Below, piece after piece: positions 42,737 to 52,561 of a DNA stretch of 64,000 nucleotides. Within the stretch, counting starts at the first letter, position 1; every line of letters starts with the position of its first letter. The DNA is taken from the NCBI GenBank assembly GCA_900539725.1, contig UQDI01000007.1, forward strand, positions 1 through 64,000. Reading direction: 5' to 3'. Made by a program: the position numbers and the translations under genes. The stretch is from an uncultured Eubacteriales bacterium (lineage in GTDB: Bacteria; Bacillota; Clostridia; Tissierellales; Peptoniphilaceae). A model generated the notes under the pieces. It made no database searches and was not told the DNA's origin. It was given only the letters and a program-made list of their open reading frames with translations.

Positions 42737-44915
42737 TATACTAGATAGATTAAACACGAGACAGAGGGAAGCTGTTTTATATAACAGCGGTCCCTTATTA
42801 ATCATGGCCGGAGCTGGATCAGGTAAGACAAGAGTAGTTACTTACAAGATTGCCTTTCTTATTGAGAATGGTCTTGCGAGCGAAAACGAAATACTTGCGA
42901 TAACATTTACGAACAAGGCGGCTAAAGAGATGAAAGATAGGGTAGCGTCCTTCTTAGATAAAGACGTAAGCCCAATGTGGATAGGCACTTTTCACTCGAT
43001 AGCGCTTAGACTGCTTAGGCGCCACGCAAACCTTGTTGGCTACACAAACAGCTTCACTATATATGATAGAGACAATCAAATAACACTTATTAAGGACATA
43101 CTAAAGGAGCTTGAATTAGATCCAAAGACTTATGTCCCATCATACTTTATTGCGTTAATATCTAATTTAAAGATGCAAAACATGGATGCCGACGAATACG
43201 AAAGCATTTCTGATAGCTATAGAAAGAAAACTGATGCAGAAGTTTATAGACGCTATCAAAAGAAGATGCTTGAGTACGATGCGATGGACTTTGACGATAT
43301 GATATGTAACTGCGTAAGACTTTTAGAAGAAAATGAAGACGTAAGAAATATTTATCAAGAAAGATTTAAGTACGTTTTTGTTGATGAGTACCAAGATACA
43401 AACTACATGCAATATAAGATGGCAAAGTTATTCTCAGATATGTACAAAAACATCTGCGTGGTTGGTGACGCTGACCAAAGTATATATGGCTGGAGAGGTG
43501 CTGACATTAGAAACATCTTAAACTTCGAAAAAGATTATAAAAATGTCAAGACCATACTACTTGAGCAAAACTATAGATCAACAAAAAATATATTAAAGGC
43601 AGCGAACAATATTATCAAGAACAATGACGAGAGAAAAGATAAGAATCTTTGGACGGATAATCAAGACGGAGACGATATATACTGCTACATAACACAAAGC
43701 AATGTCGAAGAGAGTTACTTTGTAGCGCAAAAGATAAAAGAGCTATTAGATGAGGGTTATAATGAGAGCGACATCGCCATTCTTTATAGAACGAACGCTC
43801 AATCAAGATCCTTTGAAGATATGTTTTTGAAATTTGGAATTAAATATAATATAGTTGGCGGAGTAAAGTTCTATGACAGAAAAGAGATCAAGGACATACT
43901 TGCCTACTTTAAATTTTTAGATAACACAAATGATTTTATCTCACTTAAGAGAATTATCAATACTCCTAGACGAGGTATTGGCGATAAAAGCGTTGAGAGC
44001 ATCACGAGTGATATGATTAGTAAAAACATTATCCTTTATGATGCTCTATCCATTAGCACGAATAAAAAGATAAAAGAATTTTACGAGACGATTGAATCAA
44101 TTAGAAAGCTTAAAGACAATGTGACTCTGTCGGAGCTATATGATTTAGTTCTTGATAGGACAGATTATTTAAATGCACTTGAGAGAGAAAATACCGTTGA
44201 AGCAAGAACTAGGATAGAAAACTTAGATGAGTTCAGAAACCTTTTACTTGATTATGAAGATAATTACGACGAGATCACTCTTAAGGACTTATTAGGTGAA
44301 ATCTCTTTACTAACTGACCTCGACAAGACTGAAGACAAGGGCGGGGACGCTGTAACTATGATTACTATGCATAGTGCTAAGGGCCTTGAATATAACATAG
44401 TCTTCGTAGTTGGCATGGAAGATGGTCTCTTCCCGAGCGAAAGAGCCATAGAAGAAGGCAGCTTAGAAGAGGAGAGAAGACTTTGCTACGTTGCTTTAAC
44501 AAGAGCAATGAAAAAACTATTCTTAAGTTTAGCAAAGGAAAGAAGAGTTTATGGACAAAGCATAATCTCAAAGCCATCGAGGTTCATTGATGAGGCAGAG
44601 GAAGCAATCAAAGTAGTTAACTACAGATCAGACAAGTTTGATGAGAGACCTATACTTGAAAACACTAGCATCAATAAGAGTATTCACCAAAACCACGGCT
44701 TTGACAAAACTGTCTCACGCTTTAAGTCATATGCAGGCACTGATAGTGCATCTACAGGTAAAAAAGATATCAAGGCAGGCGACAAGATTAAGCACAAAGC
44801 CTTTGGCGAAGGCATGGTTGTCTCTGTCAATGGTAAGAACCTTACTATAAGTTTTCCAAATAAGGGTATTAAAATTTTGAATATTGATTTTGCACCAATA
44901 AAAAGGATAGATTGA
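42729..44915 (+). CDS. pcrA: ATP-dependent DNA helicase PcrA/UvrD
   Basis: PcrA is a superfamily 1A 3'-5' helicase for repair and replication restart. The 728 residues contain the Q motif LNTRQREAVLY, Walker A AGAGSGKTRVV, FVDEYQDTN, GDADQSIYGWRGAD, LEQNYRST, TMHSAKGLEY and CYVALTRAMKKL. The C-terminal Tudor-like end (GDKIKHKAFGEGMVVSV) is typical of PcrA, which supports that name over Rep. It starts within the end of the DtxR-type gene, and ligA follows after one base. Confidence 0.95.
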   Translation: MNNILDRLNTRQREAVLYNSGPLLIMAGAGSGKTRVVTYKIAFLIENGLASENEILAITFTNKAAKEMKDRVASFLDKDVSPMWIGTFHSIALRLLRRHANLVGYTNSFTIYDRDNQITLIKDILKELELDPKTYVPSYFIALISNLKMQNMDADEYESISDSYRKKTDAEVYRRYQKKMLEYDAMDFDDMICNCVRLLEENEDVRNIYQERFKYVFVDEYQDTNYMQYKMAKLFSDMYKNICVVGDADQSIYGWRGADIRNILNFEKDYKNVKTILLEQNYRSTKNILKAANNIIKNNDERKDKNLWTDNQDGDDIYCYITQSNVEESYFVAQKIKELLDEGYNESDIAILYRTNAQSRSFEDMFLKFGIKYNIVGGVKFYDRKEIKDILAYFKFLDNTNDFISLKRIINTPRRGIGDKSVESITSDMISKNIILYDALSISTNKKIKEFYETIESIRKLKDNVTLSELYDLVLDRTDYLNALERENTVEARTRIENLDEFRNLLLDYEDNYDEITLKDLLGEISLLTDLDKTEDKGGDAVTMITMHSAKGLEYNIVFVVGMEDGLFPSERAIEEGSLEEERRLCYVALTRAMKKLFLSLAKERRVYGQSIISKPSRFIDEAEEAIKVVNYRSDKFDERPILENTSINKSIHQNHGFDKTVSRFKSYAGTDSASTGKKDIKAGDKIKHKAFGEGMVVSVNGKNLTISFPNKGIKILNIDFAPIKRID

Positions 44916-44916
44916 T

Positions 44917-46887
44917 ATGAATAGAATGGAAGAATTAATCAAGAAGCTTGAGGAATACAACTACCACTACTATGTTCTCGACGACCCAATAGTTTCTGAT
45001 AAAGAATATGACAAGCTATATGATGAGTTAGTGAAGCTTGAGAACGAGACAGGGACTCACTTACCATACTCGCCAACTCAAAGAGTTGGTGACGCTATAC
45101 TAGATAAGTTCGTTAAGCACACTCATCTTGGAAGGCTTTGGAGCCTTGATAAAGCTCAAAGCTTTGATGCGCTTAGAGACTGGCACGCGAGAAACCTTCG
45201 CTTTATAGATGGTTACAATAGCACTCATAGCGATAAACTCCCAAGCCCTGAGTATATACTTGAATATAAGTTCGATGGCCTTACCATTAACCTAACATAT
45301 GATGAAGGCATTTTGCAAATGGGGGCAACAAGGGGCAATGGTGAAGTCGGCGAAGAGATTTACGAGCAAGTCCTAACGATAAAGTCGATACCACTCAGAG
45401 TTAATTACAAGGGCAAATTTGAGGTACAAGGCGAGGGTCTTATGCCATTATCTAAGCTAGAGGAGTACAATGAAAAGAACGAAACTCAGCTAAAGAACGC
45501 GAGAAACGCGGCGGCTGGAGCACTTCGAAACCTTGATGTGAAAGAGACTGAAAAGAGGCACCTAATCACTTATCTTTACAATATTGCTTACATAGAAGGC
45601 AAAGAATTTAAAACGCAAGAGGAGATAGTCGCTTTTATAAAAGATAATGCGATGCCAGTTTCAAAATATCATAAAAAATTTACGGATATAGAAGAGCTTT
45701 TAAAAGAGATAGACGCGCAAAAGGAAGAAAGGCTTAAAGAGGACTTCCTTACAGATGGCATGGTTATCAAGATAAATGACGTTAGAACACAAAAGCTTAT
45801 GGGCTACACCAACAAGTTCCCGCGCTTTGCGATTGCATATAAATTCGAGGCGCTTGAAACATCTACTAGAATCATTGGTGTTGAGTGGAACGTCGGTAGA
45901 AGCGCAAAAGTTACACCAACTGCACTACTTGAGCCGGTTGATATAGGCGGCGTTACTATAAAGAGGGCGACACTTAATAATTTGGATGACATCAAGAGAA
46001 AGAACGTTCACTTAAACGAGAGGGTCTTGATTAGAAGATCAAATGATGTTATTCCTGAGATTATGGGCCCATTAAAAACGGATGAAGAAGTTTATGATAT
46101 AAAGCAGCCAGAGTTCTGCCCGTACTGCCACAGTAAGCTTTATAAAGAGGGCGTTCATTATTTTTGCCCAAATACACTCGGCTGTAAACCGCAATTAGTG
46201 AAGACCATAGTTCACTTCGCTTCGAAAGAGGCCATGAACATAGATGGCTTCAGTGAAAAGACTGCAGAACTGTTTTTAGAAAAGCTAAATATCGATCAAG
46301 TGTCAATGCTTTATGACCTAAAGGAAGAAGATTTACTTAAACTAGAAGGCTTTAAAGAGAAAAAAGCAAATAATATAATAAGTTCTATACAAAATTCAAA
46401 GACGGTAGAGCTTAAAAACTTTATTTACGCTCTATCCATTGCCAATGTTGGCGTTAAGACAAGCAGGGACCTTGCTGAGCACTACAAAACTATTGAGAAT
46501 TTCTTAAATGCGAGCTTTGATGACTTAGTTGCTATCGAGGACGTAGGCGAGATAACTGCTAATGAAATAGTTTCATTTTTAACAGACGAAACAAGTAAAA
46601 AATCTATACAAAGTCTATTTGACCATGGAATAAAAGTTTTAGACGTAGAAGATAGCGGTGATAAATCACTCGAAGGACTTAAGTTTGTCTTGACAGGAAC
46701 CTTAGAAAATTATACGCGTGATGAACTTAAAAATATACTTGAAGACAAGGGCGCTAAGGTACAAGGCTCTGTCTCATCAAAGACAGACTACGTAGTTGTT
46801 GGCGAGAATCCTGGTTCAAAATTTGATAAAGCTAAGACTTTAAATATAAAGATACTATACGAAAATGATTTGAAGGAGTTGATATGA
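44917..46887 (+). CDS. ligA: NAD-dependent DNA ligase
   Basis: LigA seals nicks using NAD. The 656 residues run: Ia domain with YYVLDDPIVSDKEYDKLYDE, adenylation motif LEYKFDGLTINL (active Lys), OB fold, a four-Cys zinc finger (CPYCHSKL, then YFCPNTLGC), HhH region, and a C-terminal BRCT domain (GLKFVLTGTLENYTRDEL). It overlaps gatC by four bases. Confidence 0.96.
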   Translation: MNRMEELIKKLEEYNYHYYVLDDPIVSDKEYDKLYDELVKLENETGTHLPYSPTQRVGDAILDKFVKHTHLGRLWSLDKAQSFDALRDWHARNLRFIDGYNSTHSDKLPSPEYILEYKFDGLTINLTYDEGILQMGATRGNGEVGEEIYEQVLTIKSIPLRVNYKGKFEVQGEGLMPLSKLEEYNEKNETQLKNARNAAAGALRNLDVKETEKRHLITYLYNIAYIEGKEFKTQEEIVAFIKDNAMPVSKYHKKFTDIEELLKEIDAQKEERLKEDFLTDGMVIKINDVRTQKLMGYTNKFPRFAIAYKFEALETSTRIIGVEWNVGRSAKVTPTALLEPVDIGGVTIKRATLNNLDDIKRKNVHLNERVLIRRSNDVIPEIMGPLKTDEEVYDIKQPEFCPYCHSKLYKEGVHYFCPNTLGCKPQLVKTIVHFASKEAMNIDGFSEKTAELFLEKLNIDQVSMLYDLKEEDLLKLEGFKEKKANNIISSIQNSKTVELKNFIYALSIANVGVKTSRDLAEHYKTIENFLNASFDDLVAIEDVGEITANEIVSFLTDETSKKSIQSLFDHGIKVLDVEDSGDKSLEGLKFVLTGTLENYTRDELKNILEDKGAKVQGSVSSKTDYVVVGENPGSKFDKAKTLNIKILYENDLKELI

Positions 46888-47180
46888 TGGAGAAGAAGGA
46901 CATCGAAAATCTATGTTACACAGCTAGACTTGCCATCGACGAGTCGGACATGGATGCATTCACCAAAAAATTTAACGATATAATCAAAATGATATCTGTT
47001 GTTAACGAGCTTGATGATAAGGATATTCCAAAGACTTATCAAGTTAATGAGTACAAAGAGAGCTTATTAAGCAAGGACGAAGTCGACAGTGAATATTCAT
47101 TATCAAAAGAGGACGCGCTTAAGAATGCGCCTGAAGAAAAATTTGGCTTCTTCAAACTAAAGAGAGTAGTAGAAGGGTAG
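46884..47180 (+). CDS. gatC: Asp/Glu-tRNA amidotransferase subunit C
   Basis: GatC is the small subunit that stabilises the GatAB amidotransferase. The 98 residues contain IENLCYTARLAIDESD, FNDIIKMISVVNELD and the typical end FFKLKRVVEG. The start is an ATG overlapping the ligA stop. Confidence 0.92.
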   Translation: MMEKKDIENLCYTARLAIDESDMDAFTKKFNDIIKMISVVNELDDKDIPKTYQVNEYKESLLSKDEVDSEYSLSKEDALKNAPEEKFGFFKLKRVVEG

Positions 47181-47195
47181 TTATAGGTGTTATTT

Positions 47196-48626
47196 ATGGA
47201 TATTACGAATTTAAAAGCATGGCAGCTAAAAGAAAAAATCGCTAATAAAGAGCTAAAAGTTTCAGAGATAACAGAAGCCTTTATCAATAGAAGCAAAGAT
47301 ATAGACAAAGATATCAATTCATTCATATCAGATGACTATGAAGGAGCTCTTGAAAAAGCAAAGTCACTAGATGAGAAAGACCCAAGCGGTAAATTATTCG
47401 GCCTACCAATAGGCATTAAGGATAATATCTCTGTTAAGGGTATGAAAAACACTTGTGCGTCGAAGATACTTGAAAATTACGAAGCTGTTTTTGATGCGAA
47501 TTGTACAAAGCATATCAAGGATGAGAATGGTATTATAATAGGCAAATTAAATATGGACCAATTTGCTATGGGTGGATCAAACGAAACATCATACTTCGGT
47601 CCAGTTCATAACCCACTTGATCTAAAGAGAGTGCCAGGCGGTTCATCAGGCGGATCAGCCGCAGCAGTTTCATCAAGACAAGTACCACTTAGCCTAGGTA
47701 CAGATACAGGTGGATCCGTAAGACAACCCGCAAGCTATTGCGCTTGCGTTGGATTTAAGCCAAGCTACGGAACAGTCTCAAGAAATGGAGTCGTATCACT
47801 ATCAAATACACTTGACCAAGTATCAACATTTGCAAACGATGTAAAGGACGTTGCCCTTATTACAAGTGCCATCGCTCACAAGGACCACAGAGACCTAACA
47901 AGTCTTTCCAATCCTATTGACGAAGTCACTTACACATATGACGACGCCATCAAGTATTTAAAAACACTTAAAGTTGGCGTGCCAAAAGAAGTTCTAGCAG
48001 ATGAAAAAGATGATGAAGTTGAAAAAGCATATAGAGATAGCATCAAACTACTTAAGGACAATGGTGTAGAAATCGTTGAGATAGACCTTAAGGATCTTAA
48101 ATACGCAGTTGCAACATACTACATCATCATGAATGCTGAAGCAAGCTCAAATCTATCAAGGTTTGACGGCGTGAAATATGGTCTTAGAGACTTTGACGCG
48201 GAAAGTCTTGAAGAGATGTATATTAAGACGAGAGCAGAAGGCTTTGGCCCAGAAGTAAAGAGAAGAATACTATTTGGCACATATATATTAAGTCAAGATA
48301 AGGACAGCGACTACTTCCAAAACGCATTAAAGGCAAGAACACTTCTTATAAATGATTTTAAACAAGCATTTAAAATGGTTGATACCATCTTGGTACCTAC
48401 ATCACCTGTAATGCCATTTGAAATTGGAACAAATATCAACGATCCAATCAAGATGTATAACGCTGACAAATACACAGTTCCCGTTAATATAGCTGGCAAC
48501 TGCGCTATATCCGTGCCGAGCACTAAAGAATATAAATTAAATCCTGGTATGGAATTTATCTGTGACAATTTAGAAGACAATAAACTTATCAAGATTGCTT
48601 ATGCTTATGAAGGGTTGGTGAAGTAG
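47196..48626 (+). CDS. gatA: Asp/Glu-tRNA amidotransferase subunit A
   Basis: GatA hydrolyses glutamine and passes ammonia to GatB. It is an amidase-signature enzyme of about 476 residues: catalytic Lys in GIKDNISVKGM, the Ser-rich loop GGSSGGSAAAVSS and TDTGGSVRQPASYC supply the Ser-cisSer-Lys triad. I use the ATG at 47196 (TAGGTG upstream) rather than the in-frame GTG at 47187. Co-operonic with gatC and gatB. Confidence 0.95.
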   Translation: MDITNLKAWQLKEKIANKELKVSEITEAFINRSKDIDKDINSFISDDYEGALEKAKSLDEKDPSGKLFGLPIGIKDNISVKGMKNTCASKILENYEAVFDANCTKHIKDENGIIIGKLNMDQFAMGGSNETSYFGPVHNPLDLKRVPGGSSGGSAAAVSSRQVPLSLGTDTGGSVRQPASYCACVGFKPSYGTVSRNGVVSLSNTLDQVSTFANDVKDVALITSAIAHKDHRDLTSLSNPIDEVTYTYDDAIKYLKTLKVGVPKEVLADEKDDEVEKAYRDSIKLLKDNGVEIVEIDLKDLKYAVATYYIIMNAEASSNLSRFDGVKYGLRDFDAESLEEMYIKTRAEGFGPEVKRRILFGTYILSQDKDSDYFQNALKARTLLINDFKQAFKMVDTILVPTSPVMPFEIGTNINDPIKMYNADKYTVPVNIAGNCAISVPSTKEYKLNPGMEFICDNLEDNKLIKIAYAYEGLVK

Positions 48627-50054
48627 ATGGCTTACAAAACTATAATCGGGCTTGAGATACACGTCGAGCTAAAGACAAAGACAAAGATGTTCTGTCATTG
48701 CAAAAACGAATTTGGCGAAGAAGCAAACACAAATGTTTGTCCTATATGCCTAGGACTTCCAGGAGCTTTGCCACAAGTGAATGAAGAGGCAATTAATTAC
48801 GCAATCAAGGCAGGACTTGCAATGAACTGCAAGATACATCAACACACTAGATTCGATAGGAAGAGCTATTTCTACGCAGACCTTGTTAAAGGCTACCAAA
48901 TCACACAAGATGAGCTACCTCTATGCTACGAAGGTTATGTCAATATCGAAGACGAAGACGGCAATGACAAAAAGATCAGACTAATTAGGATACACGTCGA
49001 AGAAGATACAGGTAAGTCACTTCACACAGACAAGGGCGAAACACTTCTTGACTACAACAGAAGCGGCGTCCCTCTTATAGAGATAGTTACTTATCCAGAC
49101 ATGAACTCAGCTAAAGAAGCGAGAGAGTTTTTGGAAAAACTTAAAGCAACAGTTATCTACCTAGGCGTTTCCGATGGTAAGATGGAAGAGGGCTCCTTAA
49201 GATGCGACGTTAATGTCAATGTAGTCGACACAGAGACAGGCGTTAAGACAAATATCTCAGAAATTAAAAATATCGGTTCATTCAGAGGCGTTGAAAAAGC
49301 CATAGACTTTGAAGTCTCAAGACACATCGCTCTTCTTGAAAAAGGCGAAAACACTAAAAAAGAAACAAGGAGATGGGATGAGCTTAAGGGCGAATCCATC
49401 TTGATGAGAGAAAAGATTAAAGCAAATGACTATAGATACGCACCAGATGGCGACATACCGCCAATGGATATATCAGATGAAATGATAGACGCCGTTAGAA
49501 AAGAAATGCCAGAGCTTCCAGATGAAAAAGTTGCTAGACTAATGAAAGACTACGGCGTAAGTAAAGACGATGCCAAGACACTTAGCCTTGATGTGAGCCT
49601 TGCAAATTATTATGAAGAGCTTGCAAAGAAAGTTGGCGACAACGCACTAGCACTTAACTGGCTATTAGGCGACGTATTAAGAAGACTTAAAGAAGATAAT
49701 AAGAGCATAGATCAAATGCCATTCGCAATAGAAGACCTAGAAAAACTACTTACACTTGTTAAGACAAATAAGATTAATAACAACGCTGGAAAGAAAGTTT
49801 TACAAGAGATGTTCAAGGCACCAGAAGACCCAGAAGCCATAGTAAAGAGACTTGGACTAATTCAAGTAACAGACGAAGGAGCCATAGAAGCAGTAGTAGA
49901 TAAAGTTCTTGAAGCAAATCCACAATCAATCGAAGACTTTAAGAATGGCAAGAGTAGAGCCTTTGGTTTCTTAGTTGGACAAGTAATGAAAGAGATGAAA
50001 GGTAAGGGCAACCCACAAATAATAAACGAATTGCTAAATAAGAAATTGAATTAA
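48627..50054 (+). CDS. gatB: Asp/Glu-tRNA amidotransferase subunit B
   Basis: GatB phosphorylates and amidates mischarged Glu-tRNA(Gln) or Asp-tRNA(Asn). The 475 residues contain GLEIHVELKTKTKMFC, the FDRKSYFYADLVKGYQITQ motif, and a C-terminal YqeY-like tail ending KGKGNPQIINELL. It starts right after the gatA stop with GGTTGGTG upstream; a terminator follows. Confidence 0.96.
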   Translation: MAYKTIIGLEIHVELKTKTKMFCHCKNEFGEEANTNVCPICLGLPGALPQVNEEAINYAIKAGLAMNCKIHQHTRFDRKSYFYADLVKGYQITQDELPLCYEGYVNIEDEDGNDKKIRLIRIHVEEDTGKSLHTDKGETLLDYNRSGVPLIEIVTYPDMNSAKEAREFLEKLKATVIYLGVSDGKMEEGSLRCDVNVNVVDTETGVKTNISEIKNIGSFRGVEKAIDFEVSRHIALLEKGENTKKETRRWDELKGESILMREKIKANDYRYAPDGDIPPMDISDEMIDAVRKEMPELPDEKVARLMKDYGVSKDDAKTLSLDVSLANYYEELAKKVGDNALALNWLLGDVLRRLKEDNKSIDQMPFAIEDLEKLLTLVKTNKINNNAGKKVLQEMFKAPEDPEAIVKRLGLIQVTDEGAIEAVVDKVLEANPQSIEDFKNGKSRAFGFLVGQVMKEMKGKGNPQIINELLNKKLN

Positions 50055-50074
50055 TAGTATACAGTATAGCGTGA

Positions 50075-50102
50075 AAGGCACAGCGAGAGCTGTGTCTTTT
50101 TT
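50075..50102 (+). terminator. gatB operon terminator
   Basis: A 10-bp stem (AAGGCACAGC / GCTGTGTCTT, one G-U pair) with loop GAGA ends in six T residues. Confidence 0.85.
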
Positions 50103-50188
50103 ATGTGTTCGTAACAATGGTCATCGAGACAAAATCGATTTAGAAAATATATGAAAAACAAAAGATTAAATAAACTTTAACATAATAC

Positions 50189-50229
50189 TTGACAAAATAA
50201 AATAAAAGAGTTATACTTAAATTAGAATA
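50189..50229 (+). promoter_or_regulatory. BlaI-type promoter P3
   Basis: TTGACA (50189-50194), a 17-base spacer and TATACT (50212-50217) match P1 and P2 exactly in hexamers and spacing. The -10 box is followed by T-AAATT-AGAATA, the same AAATT-centred element as P1, one base shorter. The upstream AAGTG/CACTT dyad of P1 and P2 is not conserved here. Confidence 0.75.
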
Positions 50230-50253
50230 AATATTCAAGTATGAATATTTATT
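50226..50253. promoter_or_regulatory. 28-bp palindrome, likely operator
   Basis: AATAAATATTCA-AGTA-TGAATATTTATT has perfect 12-bp arms around a 4-base spacer. It begins 9 bases after the -10 box of P3, covering the expected transcription start and early leader, which suits a repressor-binding site. The adjacent BlaI-type protein is the obvious candidate; this is inferred. Confidence 0.65.
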
Positions 50254-50290
50254 TAAAAAAGAAAATTTATAATGAAAGGAGAGAGTGAAT

Positions 50291-50674
50291 ATGAATTTTT
50301 CTGAAAGTGAATTGACAGTGTTAGAACTATTATGGGATGGAAAGTGCTTAGATGAAAACGGCGAGATTATGGCATCAAACTTATCAAAAATACTTACAGA
50401 AAAGTATGGTTGGTCAAAAAGTTCTAACTATACATTCATAAGTAGATTACTTGAAAAAGGAGCGATTTCAAGAAGGTATCCTAAGTATACATTAAAACCC
50501 ATAATTACAAGAGAAGAACTAGGCACTGCACAAACAGAAGAGGTTATTAATAACGTATTTAGCGGATCATTAATAAAACTTGTTTCGGCATTTATGACAG
50601 AGAAAAAAGTAAGTAAAAAAGAATTAGAAGAGATGAAAAATTTGATTAATAGCTTTGACATAGAAGGAAAATAA
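50291..50674 (+). CDS. BlaI/MecI-family repressor (copy 2)
   Basis: This protein of about 127 residues is a paralogue of the repressor at 5033: MNFSESELTVLELLWDGKCL against MKFSEGEFKVMEVMWEGTCL, both with the same insertion (LDENGEIMASNLS here). A winged helix is followed by a helical tail ending VSKKELEEMKNLI. I start at the ATG at 50291, which aligns with copy 1 and has AAGGAG upstream; a GTG two codons earlier is also possible. The M56 gene follows after two bases. Confidence 0.85.
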   Translation: MNFSESELTVLELLWDGKCLDENGEIMASNLSKILTEKYGWSKSSNYTFISRLLEKGAISRRYPKYTLKPIITREELGTAQTEEVINNVFSGSLIKLVSAFMTEKKVSKKELEEMKNLINSFDIEGK

Positions 50675-50676
50675 TA

Positions 50677-52047
50677 ATGATAAACATTGTATCAGCTTCA
50701 TCTTTAGAAAGAAGCGTAAAAAGCATATTTATTATAGCTATAATACTTTTGTTTAGACAGATTTTAAATGTAAAGAGCATAAAGAGAGCAAATATGATTT
50801 TATGGTCAATACTTTTTGTTTATCTAATATCTCCATATTCTATATTGATAAAAATTGAAGATTTTAACCAATATAGAGCTTTAAAGTACATTTTAGAACC
50901 ATTAATGATAGTAAGTGGACATATAAGAGAGTTTTTGAAAGATATCGGAACTTATTTATCTAAAAACAATACTTATTTTATAGCAAGTTTATTCTTAATA
51001 TATGTACTAGTAAGAATCGTTAAGATGAATAAAGCGTTGAAAAACTCGGTTCCTTTAAAAAATGATGTGAGAGTTGAAGAAGCTTGTGAATTATTTAAAC
51101 TAAAAAGGAAAGTAGATATATTAATAAATAACAAGGTAAAAGTTCCAATAACATATGGATTTTTAAAACCTAAGATTATAATTCAAAGTAAAATACTAGA
51201 AGATGATGAATTATTGAAATTTGTTCTAGTACACGAACTTACACATGTAAAAAATTTTGATATTGTATTTAAACATATAAAGAATTTTATAGCTTGTATG
51301 TATTGGTATAATATATTTATTCTACTAAGTTTAAAGTTTATAGAAGATGATATCGAGATTCTCTGTGATAAGTTAGTAATTAAAAAACTTGGAGATACCG
51401 TTAGTAACAGAAAAGCATATTGTTTGTCAATGTTAAAACTTATAGAACAAAAAGAAACAACAAATGACGCTGCATTAAAAATGCACCCAACTAAAGAAAG
51501 GATGATAATTATGAAACAATGGAAAACAAGCTTTATAGGAGTTTTTGTGTTTGTACTAGCGATAGCTTTATCTATGCTTACCTTTGTAGACGTATACGCA
51601 GATAAAGGAGGAAGGGTTATATCAAGTGAAGCTCCGTCAAATATTGCGCTTAATATTGGCAATAGAGTCTCAGAAATAAGCGAAGATGAATACAAGAGTT
51701 TAAAATTAGGAGAGATACAGTTTAATGAATTAAGGTCTGCCAATATTGACAGTAAGGAAAGCTTAGAAGGATTGGAACATAAATCTTATAAGTTTAATAT
51801 GGATTCACGGACTGAGGCCAATCATGATGGCTTTACTGTCAAAATGAGTGATATGTCATGTAATGAAGGAATAGATTACATTATAAAAGTCAAAGAAAAT
51901 GACAGTGTAATATATAAAAAAAGTTTTAAAAAAGCTACTATTCTGACGGTTAAAGCATATCGTAATAGTAAATATGAAGTTATAATAATTAATATTTCAG
52001 ATAATACATTGAAATATAGAGTATGTATAAATAGCTATATAAGATAA
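50677..52047 (+). CDS. M56-family (BlaR1/MecR1-like) membrane metallopeptidase (copy 2)
   Basis: This 456-residue protein has four or five membrane helices and VHELTH (HExxH at residues 186-190, the same position as in copy 1). A last helix near 285-305 is followed by an ectodomain of about 140 residues without penicillin-binding motifs. The ectodomain shares a HKSYKFNM stretch and a similar C-terminal beta-like region with copy 1. It likely senses an envelope signal and disables its partner repressor, by analogy with BlaR1. Confidence 0.85.
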   Translation: MINIVSASSLERSVKSIFIIAIILLFRQILNVKSIKRANMILWSILFVYLISPYSILIKIEDFNQYRALKYILEPLMIVSGHIREFLKDIGTYLSKNNTYFIASLFLIYVLVRIVKMNKALKNSVPLKNDVRVEEACELFKLKRKVDILINNKVKVPITYGFLKPKIIIQSKILEDDELLKFVLVHELTHVKNFDIVFKHIKNFIACMYWYNIFILLSLKFIEDDIEILCDKLVIKKLGDTVSNRKAYCLSMLKLIEQKETTNDAALKMHPTKERMIIMKQWKTSFIGVFVFVLAIALSMLTFVDVYADKGGRVISSEAPSNIALNIGNRVSEISEDEYKSLKLGEIQFNELRSANIDSKESLEGLEHKSYKFNMDSRTEANHDGFTVKMSDMSCNEGIDYIIKVKENDSVIYKKSFKKATILTVKAYRNSKYEVIIINISDNTLKYRVCINSYIR

Positions 52048-52121
52048 GAAATTAATATGCAAGGTAAACTAGCTTGAAGTTTAAATTTACCTAAATGAAA
52101 AATAAGAGGGAAGGTGATATA

Positions 52122-52466
52122 ATGAAAAAATTATGTATATTGTTATTGGCAGGAGTAATATTGATTAGCAATTTAGGAGGGATTGCTTTAGCAAAGAATG
52201 AGACTGATGTTAAAGTTTACAGGGTAAAAGAAATAGTTTTACCGTTATCAGCGACATATGATCCAAGAGTTGAAGGCTTAAGAATGAGGAAAACACCAGG
52301 ACTTGACGGTATAATCGTTGGTTTGCTTTATCCTGGAGATTATATATCAGTTCAACATGGAGGAGATAGAATATATAAAGACGGATACGAATGGGTTTGG
52401 GGTACTAAACAATCAGATGGACTATCTGGATGGGTTGTACTTTCATATCTTGAAGAAATAGGCTAA
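52122..52466 (+). CDS. secreted SH3-domain protein
   Basis: This protein of about 114 residues has a signal peptide (core LCILLLAGVILISNLGGIALA) and a C-terminal bacterial SH3-like region (LRMRKTPGLDGIIVGLLYPGD, then WVWGTKQSDGLSGWVV). Such domains bind peptidoglycan. The start is the ATG at 52122 with GGAAGGTGAT before it; the earlier ATG at 52095 has no site. It lies 74 bases after the M56 gene, and a small inverted repeat (AGGTAAA/TTTACCT) is in the gap, so it may be in the same transcript. Confidence 0.75.
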   Translation: MKKLCILLLAGVILISNLGGIALAKNETDVKVYRVKEIVLPLSATYDPRVEGLRMRKTPGLDGIIVGLLYPGDYISVQHGGDRIYKDGYEWVWGTKQSDGLSGWVVLSYLEEIG

Positions 52467-52561
52467 AAAATAACACGATTTATCTTGCATATTAAAATAA
52501 AAATTTGAACAATATTAAATATTAGTAAACAGTATTATTACTTAATTATAGGAGGTATAAA

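Noticed and set aside
51183..51743. 186-codon minus-strand frame within the second M56 gene
   Set aside because: Antisense to a gene with a clear HExxH motif and paralogue; no ribosome-binding site or family match.
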